Positions 31,719 through 31,746 of a stretch of DNA of 31,746 nt are shown in pieces. The notes under the pieces were generated by a model that was not told where the DNA came from, ran no database searches, and saw only the letters and a program-made list of their open reading frames with translations. The stretch is from Phocaeicola_A sp045545095 (GTDB lineage: Bacteria > Bacteroidota > Bacteroidia > Bacteroidales > Bacteroidaceae). Made by a program: the position numbers and the translations under genes. The DNA is taken from positions 1 to 31,746 of the forward strand of contig JAZQAG010000003.1 of NCBI GenBank assembly GCA_045545095.1, read 5' to 3'. How positions within the stretch are numbered: position 1 is the first letter of the stretch; every line of letters begins with the position of its first letter.

Positions 31719-31746
31719 TTGCTCCCTCCTCCTTTGGGGGAGTTGG
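31719..31746. repeat. GC-rich dispersed repeat, cut by the window end
   Basis: TTTGCTCCCTCCTCCTTTGG followed by GGGAGTTGG resembles, in reverse orientation, the element at 8540-8580 that encodes the MazG-type C-terminus. Confidence 0.5.

Larger units (their letters stand above)
31456..31746. other. Upstream region of the permease gene with degenerate repeats
   Basis: After the permease promoter (31497-31527) the remaining 220 bp hold short tandem words and a GC-rich repeat start, with no gene seen before the window ends. Confidence 0.5.

Overview
The window looks like chromosomal DNA of a Bacteroidales bacterium, most likely a Bacteroides-type gut species. Three things support this. Gene starts lack strong Shine-Dalgarno sequences. 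Many genes are preceded by the Bacteroides promoter form (TTTG at -33, about 19-21 bp, then TAnnTTTG at -7). Several proteins (membrane-anchored MutS-like ATPase, winged-helix HTH protein, ECF sigma factors with short membrane anti-sigma partners, xylanase with an autotransporter-like strand-repeat region) are of types common in that order. I see no rRNA, tRNA or CRISPR array.

Layout. 1-944: edge of a mobile or mosaic segment, with a coiled-coil fragment resembling the C-terminal part of a mobilization protein, a truncated winged-helix gene that keeps its promoter, and about 440 bp of non-coding remnant DNA. 945-5293: rightward block mnmG-apt-uvrC, with a perfect 16-bp parS centromere palindrome between mnmG and apt, which suggests the replication-origin side of the chromosome. 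5591-7458: an exported protein with two retropepsin-like domains, then the 3' remnant of an AAA/DUF4143-type ATPase. 7677-11226: dtd, a MazG-type pyrophosphohydrolase, deoC with a His/Cys-rich N-terminus, then a lipoprotein metallophosphoesterase overlapping a small outer-membrane protein. 11253-16832: a leftward long-chain polyprenyl diphosphate synthase, rightward polA and a small ABC-type ATPase, and a convergent two-TM membrane protein. 16940-21986: a leftward large secreted GH10 xylanase and a leftward membrane-bound MutS-family ATPase.

22369-28718: two paralogous ECF sigma / membrane anti-sigma / exported-protein operons point at each other, with 4-bp ATGA overlaps at three of the four internal junctions. 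A third sigma gene is truncated after region 2, and a divergent DUF6563-like gene lies between. The convergent junction has one strong terminator for each operon plus a three-palindrome repeat. 29125-31455: a leftward two-module FtsX/MacB-type ABC permease with a good promoter.

The most distinctive non-coding features are: four palindromic 21-bp units in exact tandem phase (28933-29016) upstream of one sigma operon; a dispersed repeat family forming the leaders of the mazG-like gene and polA, with another copy translated inside the xylanase four residues after its catalytic nucleophile; a TTTCCTT...AAGGAAA palindrome-array family at two gene ends; and a GC-rich dispersed repeat encoding the C-terminus of the MazG-like protein. 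Coding boundaries come from reading frames and family knowledge only; no database search was possible.
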